A stretch of DNA of 64,000 bases from the NCBI GenBank assembly GCA_005406025.1, contig BGZK01000713.1, forward strand, positions 243,866-307,865, in the 5' to 3' direction. The DNA is from Eumeta japonica (Eukaryota > Arthropoda > Insecta > Lepidoptera > Psychidae). The translations under genes were made by a program, and so were the position numbers. The notes below the pieces were generated by a model. The model worked only from the letters and a program-made list of their open reading frames with translations. It ran no database searches and was not told where the DNA came from. Below are positions 22,006 through 34,109 of this stretch, piece by piece (the stretch's first letter is position 1; each line of letters starts with the position of its first letter).

Positions 22006-22940
22006 AGGTTATAAACATTGCAGGGAATGGGGTGCAATGAATCCTCGACGGAGAACATGGTTACTGTACTAGATATCTCGACCTGGCGACATACGAAATA
22101 AAAGAAAACGTTAGCTGAATATATATAAATCTAAAAAATTCAATAATTAATACATTCATATTACTAATTGTAATTGATTAACAAAAAAACTAAATCAAAA
22201 TTAACTATATTGAATTTTTATCTTATTTCTTAAAAAAAAATACTATAAGTATGTATACCTTCAGAGTTTCAAAAGTATTTTATAATTAAGATACATTGTT
22301 CGAATTTCAATACAATGAATAATTTAATAGCGTAGCTTAAATGTCTGGTCTGATAGAGTCGCATGTCGAAGGCGGACGGTAGCGAGTCATTAGTCCGAAG
22401 GCGGTGTAATACGCGTGCATCTTAATTGGGCACTTTAAATCACCCGCCGTCCTGTGACAGATACGAGACACAAACAAATGTTTTCTATATAGCCACTCCA
22501 AAACCTGATACCTATACAATTCTGAGTTAATAAATGATTTTCCAATAAATTGCTTCTATATTGACACTTAATTTTCTTTTTTGAAGATTTATCTCAAAAA
22601 ATTTACATTATATCTTGCTTTACCATGTTTTGCGTTAGTTAGTTAATAAAAGGCTACATACACAAGTTTGATGGCCAATTAATGCATACTTTTGTAGTTT
22701 ATAAGTTAACAATTCGTTCCACCCTGCCTTCTTTTGCTATGCTTAAAATTTGTTCACGGTTTCCAATTACAATTTATCGATCAATAATGTATTTCTTGTA
22801 TAAAGAGTATTCTACATATTATTCAAAATTCTAGGACGCAATTTGTGTTGCTGAAATATTTGACGACAACGAGTTCAACGATTCGAACATTTTTTTTGTA
22901 ATAGCGATTTCCAGGGGAACAACCACAAGATGACAGAGAT
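22006..22940. other. Non-coding stretch
   Basis: Mostly AT-rich. A patch at about 22360-22460 has a repeated CGAAGGCGG word (22377 and 22397) and more CpG. No gene is supported. Confidence 0.35.
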
Positions 22941-22942
22941 TA

Positions 22943-23065
22943 GGTGGTCACCGTCGCCCGTGGACACTTGGAATCCCAGAAGAGACATCAGTTAATTACC
23001 AACTATTTGGGTAGGATTACGATATTTTATGAATGGAGGGAACGATGGAGGGGAAGGGGGTCATC
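22943..23065 (+). repeat. Dispersed repeat family B copy
   Basis: GGTGGTCACCGTCGCCCGTG then GACACTTGGAATCCCAGAAG corresponds to the start of the 36.3-kb copy (GCGGTCACCGCCACCCATGG, GACACTCGCAAACCCAGAGG). AGGATTACGATATTTTATG and a GATGGAGGGGAAGGGG run match its later part. Confidence 0.65.
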
Positions 23066-24774
23066 AGAATTATCCGAGGTGTGCAAATACCTCGTTTTAG
23101 AACGAAAGAAACAAGAGACAGGAAAAAAACAGATTTCACAACGAATTACGCGTCTTGACAACGCTATTCATAATTCTTGCCAATGTTTTTCATCATTATT
23201 AAAGCAAGAGATATTGATATCTAAATCTGCGCATGTGCCAGTACAGGCTAGAGAGCCGAACTCGCATCTTCTGCAGCGCAAGCGGCCGCGTTGACCACTT
23301 GCGTATGGCTGTTTCTACACTTTGTATCAGAGGTTCTCATCGCCCCTATGCAGGATCATACATTCAACGAAACTTTTAATTTCAAATTGACGAGGGACTT
23401 TGTGCTCAAGTCCTCCACGAGGACTATATTAGGTGGTCACTATGACCTTTGTCACCATTATGGTGACGCTGTCATCAATGTGATTACCATGTTCGCAACC
23501 GACAGCTTAACTTGGTCTCCGAAATAAGGTTGACTGTTAAATTCAACCCTTAAGTTTAAAAGTCAACAGTTGATTTCCCCGTGTATAGAATTCCAACTCG
23601 ATACCTTCCGATTCAACGAAAAAGTATTATATTATATTATTATATTAATACTAAGACAAAATTAAAAGTTACATAAAAGCAGTGAGTCACGCAGACTCAT
23701 ATGAGTAACTCACCGACAAGGCCGGAAGACATCAGTAAGTTAATTGAACTGAGATGCTATCACTAAATAACTCATTGTTCGTCGCAGCCTCCGCGCTTAC
23801 CCCCGCTCGCTCCCGCTCGCTACTCACAGAAGCCTACGCCCGCTTTACACTCAAATCTTAGTTCACTTTGACATTTGGATGAATTTGAGCGACGATACCA
23901 ATTAAAAAGCATTGATAGGAAAATATATTTTATGCCTATAATTATAATACTTACATCGAAAAAAATGTCAATATTATGTGAAATTAAAAAAAAAAAACTA
24001 GACTTTGAGAAATTAAAAAATAGCCCAAAGAGGAGTTACGTGTCAAAGTTATTAAAATTGACCAAGAATTATGTAAATAAACAACAATTTGTATATAAAA
24101 TTTGGAGAAAAGCATTTATTTCGTTTTAAGCTTTATGGATATATAAGCAAATAAAAGTATTGCAAGTTGATTGCAGTAGTCAGAGAGGCGCATTAGGTTT
24201 ATGTAAGCTTATTGATTTGACAGAAAATTCATATCTATTCGGAACAACTGTCGATTCTTGATTTATCTATCGGTCAGAAAGGTAACAAGATTTAATCGCA
24301 AACAATTAAAAATACGCAGAATCCCAAAAATAATAACTATAAAGAATCACATCCCAATAAAAACAATCATTGTGCATAAATGTCGCCATACACATCAATT
24401 ACACGAATTCGGAGGTCGTGTTCGGAATGATACCTTCGGCCACCGCGTCATGTGATATACGGCCGGATTGTCGTCGGGCGATGCGTTTTGTTTTATACGG
24501 CCAATTAGAGAAATCCCCTCCCGCTGTTACCGATCGATTTATGGCTCAATACGACTTTTTTTTTCAATTTTGGGGATCTGCACGTGAAAGGTTAAAACGG
24601 AACCATCACTTTGTGATTCTATTCGTATGCCACTGCTTATTTCTTTACGAGTTTAATTACGACTAAGAATATGAAGCATTGTCAAAGTAATGAAAAAAAT
24701 CTTTTCATTTTATCTGCCATGACGAAATGTAGTTCGAGCGTGCTTGCATTGAAGGTGTTAGTCACTTAAGCTTT
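23066..24774. other. Non-coding stretch with CpG-richer patches
   Basis: No gene is supported. GTCACCATTATGGTGAC at 23451-23467 is a palindrome. An AP-1-type TGAGTCA lies at about 23683, next to the palindrome ACTCATATGAGT. CCGCTCGCT-type repeats lie at about 23803-23822. About 24410-24560 is a CpG-richer patch. The 116-, 78-, 84- and 98-codon frames between 22944 and 24666 have no recognisable motifs. Confidence 0.3.
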
Positions 24775-24865
24775 CAAATCAAATCAAAAATATCTTTATT
24801 TCGTAGATAATAAAATTACACTTGAAATACGTCGTTAATAAATTCGGCTTATACTCGTAAGTGCG
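24775..24865 (-). mobile_element. Possible LINE 3' end, reversed
   Basis: CAAATCAAATCAAAAATATC followed by TTTATTTCG is close to the reverse complement of the tail seen after the Jockey-like fragment at 47.86 kb (AAATAAAGCTG ... TTTTGATTTGATTCG). Only a short piece is present. Confidence 0.4.
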
Positions 24866-24959
24866 GGATAAGTATATCAATGTTCGTTATTTCTAAAGTT
24901 TGCTAGATAAAATGAATTTCTTCATCTTGTATATCGTCCCATCACGAAATCAAGATAAC

Positions 24960-25250
24960 AATCACATTTCTTTCCTTCGCGATTCCGATAGCGGTCGGAA
25001 TTATGTTGATTCTAATTATGTTGAATATCTCGGTCCCGCTTTATACTTTAATATTTGTACTGCTTTTCATACTGACTTCATGTTCTTGATTCTAATTTAG
25101 ATTCTACACTCGATTTTGAAGTTTGTCTCATTCTCAATTTCGATTCCAGTCTCGATTTTCAATTCTATTTCTCTTCGTATATGCGATTTCAATTTTGCTG
25201 TCGGTTACGGTTCTGATGTGGACGACTGCATAATAAATGTTGATATCAAA
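24960..25250. repeat. Degenerate pyrimidine/CGATT repeat
   Basis: A run of TTCGCGATTCCGATAGCGG, TCTCGGTCCCGC, CTCGATTTTGAAG, TCTCGATTTTCAATTC words with roughly 6-base periodicity. The same style occurs at 5.45, 42.0 and 50.6 kb. Confidence 0.45.
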
Positions 25251-26015
25251 ATGAAATTTGAGATATATTTACTCGAGTATGGTGCATTTTTCTATGAATG
25301 AAAGAATGTTCAGAATCTTTAATGGCAGAAAAATGAAGATGAAGCTAAATTTTCTTTTTCAAAGGTTCTCGTTTGTGTGTACGGTATATAGGTAGTGTCA
25401 TAACAGAATAAATAGTTTAAGCACGTACAAAAAAACAGAAACACACAACAGTTTCCATAAAACATTCCATTCCTTATTACCACTTACTTAGAACCTACTT
25501 TTCCAAAAATGATACATGTTATTTTTTCATTTGTAATAAGTAAATGAAATATAAATTTTGTTTTCAATAGCTTCAGAAGTTCGTTTTTGTACAAAAAACA
25601 ATCAACTCTTATTTCGACCCTTTTAGGGTTATTTTTGAACGATACTTGCGATTAGTTTTTATTAGTAATGCGTAGCTAGAATATAAATTTTGAATAAATA
25701 GCTTTACCGGTTTTGATTTGCTATACAACATTTCATCCTTTATTTTACTCCCTTCAGGGTTAATTTAAAAATAAAACAATGTATGTATTTTTTTCTTTAC
25801 TTCCATAAGTAACTAAAACGTTAAATTTAACTTCTTTAGCTTCAACAGTATCGATATTCCACTAAACTGTACATCACCATTTTTATACATTTATGGGCTT
25901 AATTTCTGAAAAATCCTTTGTTAGTCTTCTTTTACATTATAACAGGAACCTCTTTGCAAATTTCAAATCTTTAGACCCAGTAGTTAGACCTGTATGTTGA
26001 TATATCTCTCAACCA
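25251..26015. other. AT-rich non-coding stretch
   Basis: Three loosely similar segments each carry a 'CCTTT...AGGGTTA' phrase (about 25618, 25750, 25890), which suggests an old decayed repeat. No gene. Confidence 0.3.
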
Positions 26016-26019
26016 GTTT

Positions 26020-26245
26020 ACCTTTTTATATGTATAGAACTAGCTTTTTCCCGCGGCTCCGTACACGAAGGCATTTTTTTTGATAGTATTTGCATAAAAT
26101 CTATACTTAGGGGGCATCTATGTCCCAAAAAGACTAACTGTGTCGAAATCTAAGTCAATCGGACTTACAATTTTGGAAAGCTCGTAATAAGTCAATCAGT
26201 CAATCAGTGATATTTCACTTATATATTATATGTATAGATGTCACG
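26020..26245. repeat. Dispersed lepidopteran-type repeat
   Basis: It starts ATATGTATAGAACTAGC and TTTTTCCCGCGGCTCCGTAC, and ends with three AATCAGTC-type repeats (26191-26214), then CACTTATATATTATATGTATAGATG. TATATGTATAGA therefore occurs at both edges (about 26027 and 26229), like a target-site duplication or terminal direct repeat. The 'cccgcggct' start is a phrase I know from dispersed lepidopteran elements. Confidence 0.5.
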
Positions 26246-27640
26246 TCAGTGCACTAATGCGACGATGGTGTACGACTTAGTATATTCACATGATTTGCAG
26301 CAAGCGATTTTATAAAAAAAAACTCATTGATAAATTCGCCCGTGGACGAAACCCATTATTTGAACTCGGTTGCCATCTTTTATACGAGATGGCATACAGA
26401 TACTTGATAAAATAGAGATAAAACATCCACCAGCCAATATCACTGATATAAGGCTATTGTTTTATTTATTCTTATTTAAATTTGATACGTTCTGAAAACT
26501 ATCACAACTTCCCTTTTATTTTAGTATCCTAGTTTAGATTCCGAAAAAAGAGTTCTTAAGGGTGTTATTAGTATTTGAAATCCGTTAATAATACACACAA
26601 ATACTTATTCCCAATTTTTAAAACATCTCATTTTACATTGCGGTTCCTACATAAATGCAAATTATTTTTATTGTGACACCGTTATGTCGTAACTATAAAT
26701 ATTAGTGTTTATTTAAAATTACTTTAATATAAAAGTAAAAAACAAATATGAAATTAAATCATCAATTAAATAGCTACTGGAAAAACATAGCGAAATACCT
26801 TAAAACAATTCCTCAGTTTTCACTGCATTTTCTTTGTGCTTTAATAAGTGTTAAGTATTTCACATTATTTTATGAAATCGTTTATAAATGCATGTTTTTA
26901 CACCATTTAAAAGACAAACTGTTGTGTAAATTTAAAAAAAATAAGGAAATACAAACCATGGTTTCAGTACAATACAATAATTACTTTTTTTTATAGTCTT
27001 CATGGCTAACAAAATTGGATGGCACAAAATTAAAAAAAGGCTAAAAATCATAGACACTACTAATATGTGAAACTTTTTCTTCACTTGACGATAGTAGTCG
27101 ACTGGTATATGTTATACTTCTGATTGATTATCTGTTTGTTGCACATTACGAAAAAAAAATAAAATGTAAGCCGATCACTCATTGTAGTTCGTATTCATCA
27201 CGTGTGCGAAATATATAACCATATTATTATATACCAAAGGGTCTGTACATCCTAATAATAAAGTGTTCACAGCACGTCTGAAGTAATTATCATTGTATGT
27301 TCACACATGATTCCACTACTTGGGTCATTATTTCTTGTTCTAATATTAAAGAAAAAAATGCATAAGAGGCGACTTACGCTCACGACTTTAGCGAAATATA
27401 AATCTACGAAATGGTATGGCTGATCCAGAACACATACCTTAAAAGCTAATATCCGGCTATTAAGAGGAGCTCAACGAAAAGTTTGCAAATGAAAATATAC
27501 AAAATATTACTTGAAGTATAAAGAGCAAAAACAAAGAAATAAAAATTCGAGTGATATTCAAATCACGAAATAAAATATATTAGTCCCGCATACGGCAGAC
27601 CGCAGAGATAATCACAAACGTCGAATATATCACGGGAATC
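26246..27640. other. AT-rich non-coding stretch
   Basis: No gene is supported; frames such as 26748-26996 are AT-driven and lack motifs. Confidence 0.4.
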
Positions 27641-27649
27641 CAGAAAACG

Positions 27650-27990
27650 TTAAAAGCAAAACAACCGCCTCATTACCGAGGTCCGAGTGCCAAAAAACGC
27701 GCCGGCTTCCTGACCGCGCGGCGGGCGACGTCTCGTTCATAAATTTCGTATTTGACACGGTTTTAGCGGCCGCGGCGGGCGCGCGCTCTAGCGGAGAAAA
27801 GGGCTCGTCAAATACCAGAAATGCGACGCAAACGACGCCCCATCTGTTAGGATTAGCCTGCGCTCGAGTTTTGTTCCTGTCGTTCGGCGTGAACCGTAAT
27901 TTGTTTTATCCAATGAGCTGGCGTCGTTCGTGCTTTTTATACGCCGACCGTTTTTCATATATTTTTTCTGTCTCTTTTCCCTCTATATAG
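27650..27990. promoter_or_regulatory. Strongly CpG-rich island, candidate promoter or enhancer
   Basis: It contains AAACGCGCCGGCTTCC, GCGCGGCGGGCGACG, GCGGCCGCGGCGGGCGCGCG, CATCTGTT and CATAAATTTCG. It is the sharpest GC rise outside the 1.5-2.8 kb block. No frame is listed or recognisable across it. The 3' side turns pyrimidine-rich (about 27970-27990). Confidence 0.35.
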
Positions 27991-28282
27991 TGCGTTTGTG
28001 GATGTAATCTGTGTCGGTTTCGATAAAAACGAGGCTACGTTGAAAACGTCAATTGACCTTGACTGATAATTATAATTGTTACGGATCACTAATCTCCAAC
28101 AAAATCCTTCAAAAAATTGTGTCATAAATATGAAGATTTTGATGCTCTGAATATGTTCCCGATAGCCGATTTTTTATATCACGTCTAGATTTTTCGGTAT
28201 GAATTTTATTCCAAAATATCGTAAATTTGGGTTTTCTTTTAATTCGTTTTAGGCATTAACATTTATAAACAATGTATATTAG

Positions 28283-28360
28283 TTCTTACGACTGGCAAAG
28301 ACCTATTTCGTATTTATATACATTACTACATACGAGATAGGTTTTTGCTAGTCGTAAGAG
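28283..28360 (+). repeat. 78-nt hairpin, 31-bp stem, possible small-RNA precursor
   Basis: Bases 28283-28313 pair with 28330-28360 across a 16-base loop. Every position pairs: 27 Watson-Crick and four G-U wobbles if the plus strand is transcribed (28283-28360, 28294-28349, 28300-28343, 28307-28336). The minus-strand transcript would have A-C mismatches instead. Size and loop suit a miRNA or hairpin-siRNA precursor, but a short inverted duplication explains it too. Confidence 0.85.
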
Positions 28361-29490
28361 AAACAAGGAAAGTGCCGAAAGTGATTTTTATTGTAGCACA
28401 TATGCGCTTGCGCAGTATTCACTGTGACTACAACAGTTAGTTGAAAACTTGTCTTGTAATTGTTTACGTTCTATATCAAACACTTTAGTAAATTTTGCAC
28501 AAAATTCATATTAAATATGTGTATATATTTTTTAGTATTACATGTGTAATTTATTCATTTTTTTTTATGAACAAAGATAATAAGTACAAAATATATGATA
28601 AATTTTAAATTTCTCCTTAAATTTCTATTTCAAAATTTTTGCCACCACTTCATATAAAAGTTGACACTCATGATAAACTTTGTAAAAGCTATGAACAAGG
28701 ATGGTGCAGGCTTTCAATATCTCAAAACAAAATTTCCTCGAATCTGTGACGCGAAATTGAAAGAAGGGATTTTTGTAGGTCCGTAAATACGAGAGCTTAT
28801 GACGGATGAAGTTGTTAATTCGAAGTTGAATAAAGCTGAAAAAAAACTTACGTGGTTTTTGAAAAAGTGTGTCATAATTGTCTTGATAATACAAAAGGTG
28901 ATAATTACTGACAAATCATTCGAGACCTTCTTTCCGCTTATAAATCAGGATGCAATATGTCACTCAGAATTCATTTTTTGGATTCGCATGTAGATTTCTT
29001 TCCGGAAATGCAGCAGCAATGCTTGCTAATTTTTGTTGGTCAATTCGCCGAGAAACTTCGATAGAAATGATGAATAGAAAAAAAAAACTACAAAATAACT
29101 TGAATTATATTACCATAATAAGATAAATATACTGATATTTCTATAACTTGTGACTGTAAAATTAGTATTTACCGCTTTTAAAACTTAAACCATAGTCTTT
29201 TTTCACTTTTTTGTAATTGTTGTTACTTTGATAATATCGTTTTTTAATCAAATGTACATTACACTTAAAATCTAGGTGCTGTATTAATTTGCATGTTAAA
29301 TTCCTGTTTAGAGCAGCAAATATGATGTCATCATGCATAAAAACAATGAAGAGAAAAAATTTTCGGATCAGTGAATTATTATTCATAATATTTGAGGAGA
29401 TACACTGATCTATAAAAAAGTATACATCTATGAGAAAATAGGTATTTTTTTAGATTTTAAAGGAATAAAGAAACATGCCGGTCATAGAAT
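28361..29490. other. AT-rich non-coding stretch
   Basis: Several short overlapping frames on both strands (28625-28993) look random. No gene is supported. Confidence 0.4.
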
Positions 29491-29615
29491 AGGTGATCAT
29501 GGACACTCAAAATCCCAAGGAGTCACTAATGTGTTTTCAACCTTTTAGGATACATTAGGCTCTTTTCTTGAAGACCTCTTCACTGCAGTTGATCCGGATA
29601 CTGTTGACGGTAATA
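29491..29615 (+). repeat. Dispersed repeat family B copy
   Basis: ATCATGGACACTCAAAATCC then AAGGAGTCACTAATGTG matches the 36.3-kb copy. The following TTTTAGGATACATTAGGCTC then TTTTCTTGAAGAC is a continuation I recognise from lepidopteran copies of this repeat. Confidence 0.6.
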
Positions 29616-30169
29616 AAAATATTTATTTCAGTTATAGGAAGAATATTAGAACGAGTTTCAAGAAACCCTACTAAAGAATAAATTACTACTACACATTCAA
29701 TAATATTTTTTGGTCTATTATTCAAAATAATTTAATAATAATCTTCATGTAATTTTCTTGAGGTTTTAATTCGAAATTAATAGATTATGATTTCTGCAGC
29801 ATTGCTTTAAACAATAAAATTGCAATAGTTTCGCACAGTAATTCCTATAACAATCGAACTCTATTCTACGAAAAACTCTTGACCTGGCATTGTGAACTGT
29901 TCGTTAGTTGTAGATAATAATCACTATATCTATTACTTTAATAACAATATCTTTCATTCTAGTCATTCGATTGAATATCCATACAAGTGGAAGTGCCCTT
30001 ACACGTTATAATAAAAATGCTTTCATACCGTGGACGATACTTACTCTACCTCGCCGTTTTATTTTCACAGCTTTCCGCACACGAATGTACATCAAAAACG
30101 GACACGGATATGAAATATTATCTATTCGCTGAATTGTTGTAATAAATAGCATACAAGTACAATGCGTTA
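29616..30169. other. AT-rich non-coding stretch
   Basis: Nothing recognisable. Confidence 0.4.
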
Positions 30170-30760
30170 AAAATCAATCGAAAAACTTGCATTTCGGGTG
30201 AAACTTTTTTCTCTCGATAATGTTGTGCAAACTCGCGATTCGACGCGGCTAATGGGCCGGCGTAAACGCGCCGCCGTTTGGCCGTTCTGTGTGAACGGTG
30301 TTTAATGTTTTAGAAGTAACGCTATTGGCTATTGTCTTCGTCGACGGCCTGCTGTTCAAATTTAGATTTTATCCTATGGCCGATAAAGTACTATTTTATG
30401 GGTGCAATGGGCAGTGGCGTTTCGTTACGGTTTTTCTTTCTGAGCTTTTTATACAGTTGCCATTAATTCGTACGGAAACTAGACCTTATTACGTCAGCTC
30501 TTAAAGCTCGAAATAATGGCCGGCGATAGATGTTATTTTTGCGTTTTTACAAGTTCTGATGCGGGTTCCGCGATCTCCATTCACGTCCGGTAATGATTTT
30601 CGGCGGCTACTGGACCGTACGTAAGTGGGTACCTTTAGCAAAAATGAGTTATGAACACTCACGAGCGGATATGATGCTTCCGTTTTCGTTATAGATTTTT
30701 TTAATGGCGGCGTACCTTTGACGCAGCTAATTTTCGTCTCCGTTTATGGCAGACTGCTTT
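30170..30760. promoter_or_regulatory. CpG-richer island, candidate regulatory element
   Basis: It contains GGCCGGCGTAAACGCGCCGC (about 30255), GCTATTGGCTATTGTC (about 30320), TTTTATCCTATGGCCG and TTTTATGGG. The latter are Hox/Cdx- and GATA-like words. No credible frame; the 68-codon one at 30298-30504 has no motif. Confidence 0.28.
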
Positions 30761-31540
30761 AGAATATGGCGAATACATTTTTTAATTTTATTGTAAAATA
30801 CGAAACAGACGCAATCGAATTAGAAAATTTAATAGACCTCCCGCTTACGTCGAAGCTCGTATCGTATGATCGCATTAATGTTTTAAAGATTTCTATAAAA
30901 ATTTTGTACCTAATAACGTTTTGCTTTCCAAGTTTATCTATATAGGTGTCTTCCCTGGAAAAATGCGACGAAAAATATTTTTCTAAATAGATTTATAACC
31001 CCTTCATGTAGAATTTTGAGATAATTGAATTGTTGGTAAACTATTGGGTGTAATTCCAAGGTAGCAATAGGCATGACGTAAGGTGCTCAATAACAGATGA
31101 CACCAGATGACATACATTACGCAGAGCGTACTACTTAATATTGTTAAACGTGAGAGCAGGTTGTAGGAAAATTATGCTTATTGTGTAATATAGTAGTATA
31201 TTAAGTTTTTAAATATTTGTTGTTGGAAATGAACAAAAGCAACTTTTTCCGTGGGAAATTATATTCCCACGACAAACTCGAAACATGCTAAGCAAAGCTC
31301 AGTTGCTCAGGAACAGCATATCAAAACTGAGCACATAGTCATTGATAGTACAAGGCCTATGAGGGACATCTTTGAAATATTTGTTGCAAATTGCCAAGGA
31401 CATTATGAAATTACAGAATAAGATATTATTCTGTATATAAACTGAGTTCCCTTCAACAGTCATTGCGAAAAGTTCAAGCTGTTTTGCTTTTATTCTTCTA
31501 GCTGAGAACTGGACAAGAGCATGTCGGATCATATTCATTA
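30761..31540. other. Non-coding stretch; short hairpin and one unassigned frame
   Basis: CGTGGGAA at 31250-31257 pairs with TTCCCACG at 31264-31271 across 6 bases. An 85-codon minus-strand frame at 31299-31556 (contains LVQFSARRIKAKQLELFAM) starts inside the neighbouring repeat and resembles no family I can name with confidence. It is weakly reminiscent of the hydrophobic C-terminal segments of insect chemoreceptors, but it lacks their hallmark residues, so I do not call it. Confidence 0.3.
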
Positions 31541-31925
31541 TAGGATTCTGAAGCAATTATTACAAAGAAATGTACTACAGACGAAAAAAGGGCGTTGTTA
31601 CACTTTTTCAATGTCTCCCGCAGAGAATAGTTATAAGCACTTTAATCACCTATAACCAGAAAAACAAGTAGTTATGTCGACACTATTAAACTAGTGTAAT
31701 AAATATAATGTAACTAAAGTGCATTAGTAAAACAGCGTATCTTCATAGCATTTACGTCCTTTTGTTGTGAAGCGCAGTTTTTCGGCAGTGACTCAAAAAC
31801 AATTTAGTTAATCCAAATATTTTTCTTTGAAAGGATGTACTTATTAAGCGTGATGTTTGTTATTTTAAGAGAGCCGGGAGAATATTATTCACATATCAGA
31901 AAATTGCTTAGAAACCATTTTTAAA
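31541..31925. repeat. Dispersed repeat family A, second copy
   Basis: The left end (TAGGATTCTGAAGCAATTAT at 31541) aligns with that of the 11.46-kb element, and TACAAAG..CTACAGACGAAAAAAG continues the match. ACGTCCTTTTGTTGTGAAGC at about 31755 matches again. Similarity fades near 31925 and the right inverted end is not seen. Confidence 0.55.
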
Positions 31926-32059
31926 AAATATTTAAGCGCCATTAGGCTATTGTCAATAATGTAGCAGTCACGTCCGTCTTTTTATTACTGATATTGCTAC
32001 CTAAAAAATATTATAAACGTCGTTGAAGAATTTAAAGGAAGGCGGAAGAATCGGCTAAA

Positions 32060-32860
32060 CAACATGGTGCAACGAAAAAAATCCGAGACCCTAAGATTTT
32101 CGGTCAGTCTCTTAGCCAGCTTTCAGGGAAGCGACGAGAACAGACTAGGTGTGGTCCGTTTATCGCGGTCGAAATCCACGTATGCACCTAACGGGATGCA
32201 GCTCAACGATGTCCGATACAACGGCGCAATAAAAGAAAACATATCAATTAAGCGAGCTGATCCAGCCCGCCACCCTCGGGCTTCAAAAGGAGCCCGATGC
32301 CACTTAATTACATACACGCCCTAAAACGACCAAAACAGCGCGCCGGCGCAGCAGCCGTCTATTAGGGATTTCAAAACACCTCTTTATTGAGATACGATCA
32401 ATCTAGATATCTTTCATATTAATCAATCGGAATGCGGCGCGGGGAAAACGCGCGTCTCGATAAAACAAAACGACACTAAGTAGACAACGAGAGAAAAAAA
32501 TTGTTCATTGAGCAACCGTCGCTGCGGACGGTCTTTGATGAGCCGGCAGTCGCGTTCTCTCTACAGAACGTTTTCGACTTTATTTACTATGCGGTACAGT
32601 TCAAAGTCGACCACGCCAAGCGATGGTGTCAAAAGCCGCGCGCACCTGTGCCCGAACATTTTGATAGTGCATTCCTCCGATCGCATTCTTATTTATTTAA
32701 ACACGGCCTATGAATTCTCGTAAGGGTGAACTCGTGGCGGGGTGGGATAATAAATAGTGATACGTCTTATTAAAATGACGCAGCGGTTTCGCGTTCGCGT
32801 CTTGACTAATGGTGCTTCGATAGGAGCTTCCGTACCGCGTCGAAAGTTATTTTTATGAGT
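32060..32860. promoter_or_regulatory. CpG-richer island, candidate regulatory element
   Basis: Moderately GC-rich over 800 bases, with AAACAGCGCGCCGGCGCAGC (about 32333), GCGGCGCGGGGAAAACGCGC (about 32434) and GCGTTCGCGTCTTGACTAAT (about 32790). Overlapping frames on both strands (32064-32324, 32123-32317, 32501-32723) are short and unrelated to known proteins. Possible conserved non-coding DNA; not tested. Confidence 0.28.
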
Positions 32861-33157
32861 TTAAAAAAGAAAAAAAAAAAGCGGTCAATATATCGTCGAG
32901 AAATGCGTAAATAATCGTCACCGAATGCTCAAACATTTAAGTGCTGTAGTAATTTTTAATTCTTACTTATTTCACTTTACATTAGTTACTCTGCATTTCT
33001 ATTTCACACTGACAATAAATTTCTGATAGAATCGGAATAAATTGCCCTTTCTTCCTCGATCATATTATTGAAGAGACTGCAAGAGCTTCTAATATTAATT
33101 AAACATAGAGATGAACGAAAACGCTAAAACGGATATAGAGTATGCTAAGATGTTTAA

Positions 33158-33343
33158 TGTAAAAGACTAGAGAACCATGATCTATGTATCCAATCTAATT
33201 ATTGGACAAGATCCTCCTTCCGCGAGACCAGCCGAGCTGTCTATAATGAGCACAAAAAAAGAGTTCTGAGCAAGCCGACGCACCCGCCGCGGCAGACGGA
33301 GCGACGCCGCCCGACTACGAGGTTGTCCTCGGAATTTTTTTAA
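33158..33343 (+). other. GC-rich patch with a weak exon-like frame
   Basis: A frame without ATG is open for 61 codons to TAA 33341-33343. Its last 30 residues (for example RAVYNEHKKRVLSKPTH, ending TTRLSSEFF) are basic and protein-like and lie in an isolated GC-rich patch (33215-33330). A TCCTCCTTCCGCGAGACCAG tract ending at about 33230 might serve as an acceptor, but it is mediocre. Confidence 0.15.
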
Positions 33344-34109
33344 GTTTTGTTCCTTCTTCTGTAGTAAATGTTATTACTGCCTTGTCTATGGTACCTTTTT
33401 TACATTACGTTACGTCTTTAGAAGATGAAAATTATTTTGTATCACGCATCTGAAAGTATATAATGGTATATACATTTTCTTTAGTATCGGAAATTTAATA
33501 TAAAGCTAATCATGTACTGCCAATGATGAAGGTCACATACATATATATACGCAAATTTCACTTATAGAAGACTCATACTGAAGCTGTAGTAGTGACAGGA
33601 TCCGGTGCAGATGTTATCTGCGTCGAATTGATCGTCGAACGATATATTAATGTGAACTGTATGTACGTGGACGATAGAATATACGTAAATCATATTTGAT
33701 TTATAGGCATAATGTGTTTTAATTTTAAACACAACATTTTAAGGATTGGCAGAACAAAAACTAAATTGTGTTGCTCTGAAAATAAAATAATTTTTAAAGC
33801 ACAATTTTTTTTTCCCTCTTAAACATTACGTCTTTAAAATCGTAACGAAACGATTTAACGAAATTTACTCGAAAAGAAAAACAATATTTGAAGCTGATAT
33901 TTCGCAAATACTCTCACTTATTATATTCAATGTTCCAAACTTTTCTTAATTTCACTTGTTTTTACTTTCTACATAACTTTTTCGTCCTACCTTCATCACA
34001 CGCGCCAACAATACCACTGACGATATACTTCAAGTGTCGACATTGATGCGCGGTAAATTCATAGTTAATGAGCGGCAAAAAACCTTTTTTAAGTATATGA
34101 GAAGTCGAA
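33344..34109. other. AT-rich non-coding stretch
   Basis: Nothing recognisable beyond TA-rich words. Confidence 0.4.

Noticed and set aside
31299..31556. Possible insect chemoreceptor C terminus on the minus strand
   Set aside because: Hydrophobic pattern only; the hallmark residues are absent, and the frame begins inside repeat family A.
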